This document shows positions 62,547 to 64,000 of a stretch of DNA of 64,000 nucleotides, in pieces. The notes below the pieces were generated by a model. It was not told where the DNA came from and searched no databases. It saw only the letters and a list, made by a program, of their open reading frames with translations. The stretch lies in contig JAMDHS010000070.1 of assembly GCA_029717555.1 (NCBI GenBank), positions 49,197-113,196 on the forward strand. Reading direction: 5' to 3'. The position numbers and the translations under genes are program-made. The first letter of the stretch is position 1. Each line of letters opens with the position of its first letter. This stretch comes from Peribolospora baueri. Lineage: Eukaryota > Basidiomycota > Peribolosporomycetes > Peribolosporales > Peribolosporaceae.

Positions 62547-63739
62547 ATGGCGTCCACAAACTCTCGGCCGGTCGTCTTCATGGATATCTCCATCGGGGAG
62601 ACGCCTGCAGGGAGGATCAAGATGCAGCTCTTCTCGGACATTGTGCCAAAGTGAGCGACCGAACAAGGTCCGACGGACGTCGACGGCCCGCGTTGACCTC
62701 CTTCCTTCCTCTTGACGACGTCTCAGGACCGCAGAGAACTTTCGCCAGCTATGTACGGGTGAATACAGGTGAGAAGGCCGCGCGTTTGCAGCTTTTCAAT
62801 TTCTCAGGCTGAAGCGTCGGACCTCGCTCCCACAGGAAGAATGCACAGCCGATGGGCTACAAAGGCGCGATTTTCCATCGGTGAGCACCGGTTCCATGCC
62901 CGCGACGAGGCATACTACCGTCCCTCCGCTGAGTCCGCTTGTGTTTCGCTTTGTCCACCGCAGCGTGATCAAGGACTTTATGGTACAAGGAGGGGACTTT
63001 ATCAATGGAGACGGGACGGGTAGCTTCAGTATTTACGGAGATAAATTTGAGGTGGGCGGTTTCCACGGAAACGTCCAGCGTTCGTCCAGCAGCTTACTCG
63101 ACGTGATCTAAATGTGTATCGGATGAGCAGGACGAAAACTTCCAAGAGAAGCACACCGGTCCAGGGCTCCTGTCGATGGTGCGCGGCCCTTGGCTACCCT
63201 GATCAAGCGATGGTAGCGGGACTGACGCCGCCGTCCTCGTTTCGGTCCCTATCAGGCAAACTCCGGCCCCAATACGAATGGCTGTCAGTTCTTCATCACC
63301 TGTCAGGAAGCGGACTTTCTGGACGGCAAGCACGTCGTCTTTGGCAAGGCAAGTACGACGACGCGCGCTTGGGGACGGCTCCGCACGCGGCTCGTCTCTA
63401 ACTAGGCTTTTGAACCGCCGCTGGGCATGTCCACAGGTCATCGACGGGCTGTTGACGCTACGGAAAATCGAAAACGTGCCGACAGGTGAGTCGGTCCGAG
63501 CGTTTCTTGCGTGCGATTGGCATTCCTGACGCGAATGCCGCGCACCGGCGCACACTCTCTCTCTTGTCAGGCGCGAACAACCGACCGAAGCTGGCTGTGA
63601 AGGTCACGGGTGAGTGAAGCATGGGCTGTGCCTGGGTGCACGATCTATCAGGGGGCGATGCGTCTCGATCTACGGCGATTCACCACGGCGTGTCTCCACT
63701 TGTCTCGGGCGTGAACCTGCAGAGTGCGGCGAGATGTGA
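62547..63739 (+). CDS. Cyclophilin H-like peptidyl-prolyl cis-trans isomerase
   Basis: This cyclophilin-type prolyl isomerase is closest by eye to human PPIH, the cyclophilin of the U4/U6.U5 snRNP. It starts [20 protein letters not shown] and keeps the active-site residues: [15 protein letters not shown] (catalytic Arg), [20 protein letters not shown], and WL replaced by FL in [14 protein letters not shown]. That replacement puts Phe at the Trp121 position of cyclophilin A, which should weaken cyclosporin binding. It ends KVTECGEM like PPIH. At least eight exons; the intron at 63349-63436 begins with GC rather than GT. Start in the context accATGg. Whether it is snRNP-bound here is inference. 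Confidence 0.94.
63349..63436 (+). other. GC-AG intron in the cyclophilin gene
   Basis: The exon ends with the codons for VFGK and the next bases are GCAAGT, the classic GC-type donor. The acceptor is CCACAG before GTCATCGACGGG. Using the GT four bases further in would break the frame and insert residues into a conserved strand. Confidence 0.8.
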
Positions 63740-64000
63740 TCTTGTGGTAGAACGCGATTCGGTGGCGTACTTGTAAATAGCGGATGCGAGCGTTCGCAGG
63801 GCACGCAGGGCACGCCTGCGAACGTGGTTGCCAGCTTCCGGACCGGAATACCAATGGTGGTCGTGGTCGTCCCACCGAGTTCTTTTGGCGTGAACGCTGC
63901 GGCGGCGCAAGTGGAGCGCCTCTCGATCGCGGCCGCTGACGTCGATACGTTCGTCGACGTCCCCCTTTCTTTCCCTTGATACCCTGGCAGTGGCCGCCAT
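63680..64000 (-). CDS. Possible partial gene running in from the right edge
   Basis: The minus strand is open in two frames up to the window edge, and a plus-strand frame is also open, so GC-rich composition may explain all of them. The two minus frames end near 63675-63680, just behind the cyclophilin stop, as expected for a convergent neighbour. Neither translation shows a motif I recognise. Treat as a placeholder only. Confidence 0.2.
   Translation of the reverse strand: MAATARVSRERKGDVDERIDVSGRDREALHLRRRSVHAKRTRWDDHDHHWYSGPEAGNHVRRRALRALRTLASAIYKYATESRSTTRSHLAALCRFTPETSGDTPW
63791..63824. terminator. 10-bp-stem hairpin 52 bp after the cyclophilin stop
   Basis: CGTTCGCAGG at 63791-63800 and CCTGCGAACG at 63815-63824 are exact inverted copies with a 14-base loop. 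It lies in the cyclophilin 3' flank. A role in 3'-end formation or RNA stability is inferred; fungal terminators do not usually need hairpins. Confidence 0.4.

Noticed and set aside
63836-63979. Plus-strand frame after the cyclophilin gene (hydrophobic, Ala/Val-rich)
   Set aside because: It has no plausible start after the cyclophilin stop and no domain; three frames are open here because of high GC.

Overview
The window is nuclear DNA of a fungus, most likely a basidiomycete. It is GC-rich and gene-dense. Almost every gene is cut by several short GT-AG introns, usually with GTGAGT-like donors, and many intergenic spaces are only 170-500 bp. Protein content fits this: a fused mitochondrial Arg5,6, a PMP3 proteolipid with a basidiomycete-like C-terminal tail, a GGA adaptor and a long-form tRNase Z. 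I cannot name the genus. I recognised no rRNA, tRNA, CRISPR array or viral gene.

Layout, left to right. 1-7.3 kb: a cytochrome P450 (-) divergent from a site-2 metalloprotease (+). 7.6-12.3 kb: Arg5,6 (-) and a small unknown protein (+). 13.1-18.2 kb: a GGA-type VHS/GAT adaptor (+) converging on a centrin-like protein (-). 18.6-23.7 kb: long tRNase Z (-) divergent from the PMP3 proteolipid (+). 25.4-30.8 kb: a very large disordered protein (+). 31.6-32.8 kb: Nop6-like RNA-binding protein (-). 32.9-34.2 kb: an AT-richer gap that holds a 593-bp non-autonomous transposon with pogo-like ends. 34.3-40.0 kb: a bHLH transcription factor and an alpha/beta-hydrolase-fold protein (both -). 40.2-43.2 kb: TMA22/DENR (+), acyl-CoA-binding protein (-) and an LYRM5/ETFRF1-like LYR protein (+). 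43.6-52.5 kb: NatA subunit NAA15 (-) divergent from cohesin factor PDS5 (+). 53.7-60.3 kb: a conserved fungal protein of unknown role (+) and a disordered 1097-residue protein (-). 60.9-63.7 kb: the CPSF30/Yth1 zinc-finger protein (-) divergent from a cyclophilin-H-like isomerase (+).

These are mostly unlinked housekeeping functions: arginine synthesis, tRNA 3' processing, ribosome biogenesis and re-initiation, N-terminal acetylation, cohesion, mRNA 3' processing, splicing and trafficking. I see no biosynthetic cluster or defence island. Divergent pairs with short shared promoters recur (P450/S2P, tRNase Z/PMP3, hydrolase/TMA22, ACB1/LYRM5, NAA15/PDS5, YTH1/cyclophilin).

The most interesting signals are the pogo-like MITE; a presequence-like reading frame without an AUG directly upstream of tRNase Z; a second presequence-like stretch inside the Arg5,6 linker; a hydrolase-fold protein that appears to have lost its catalytic residues; micro-exons of 7 nt (one being the first exon) and a possible 3-nt first exon; a GC-AG intron; and a 16-bp E-box/CRE palindrome. 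All gene models come from manual splicing by reading frame and family similarity. Terminal exons and starts are the least certain parts.
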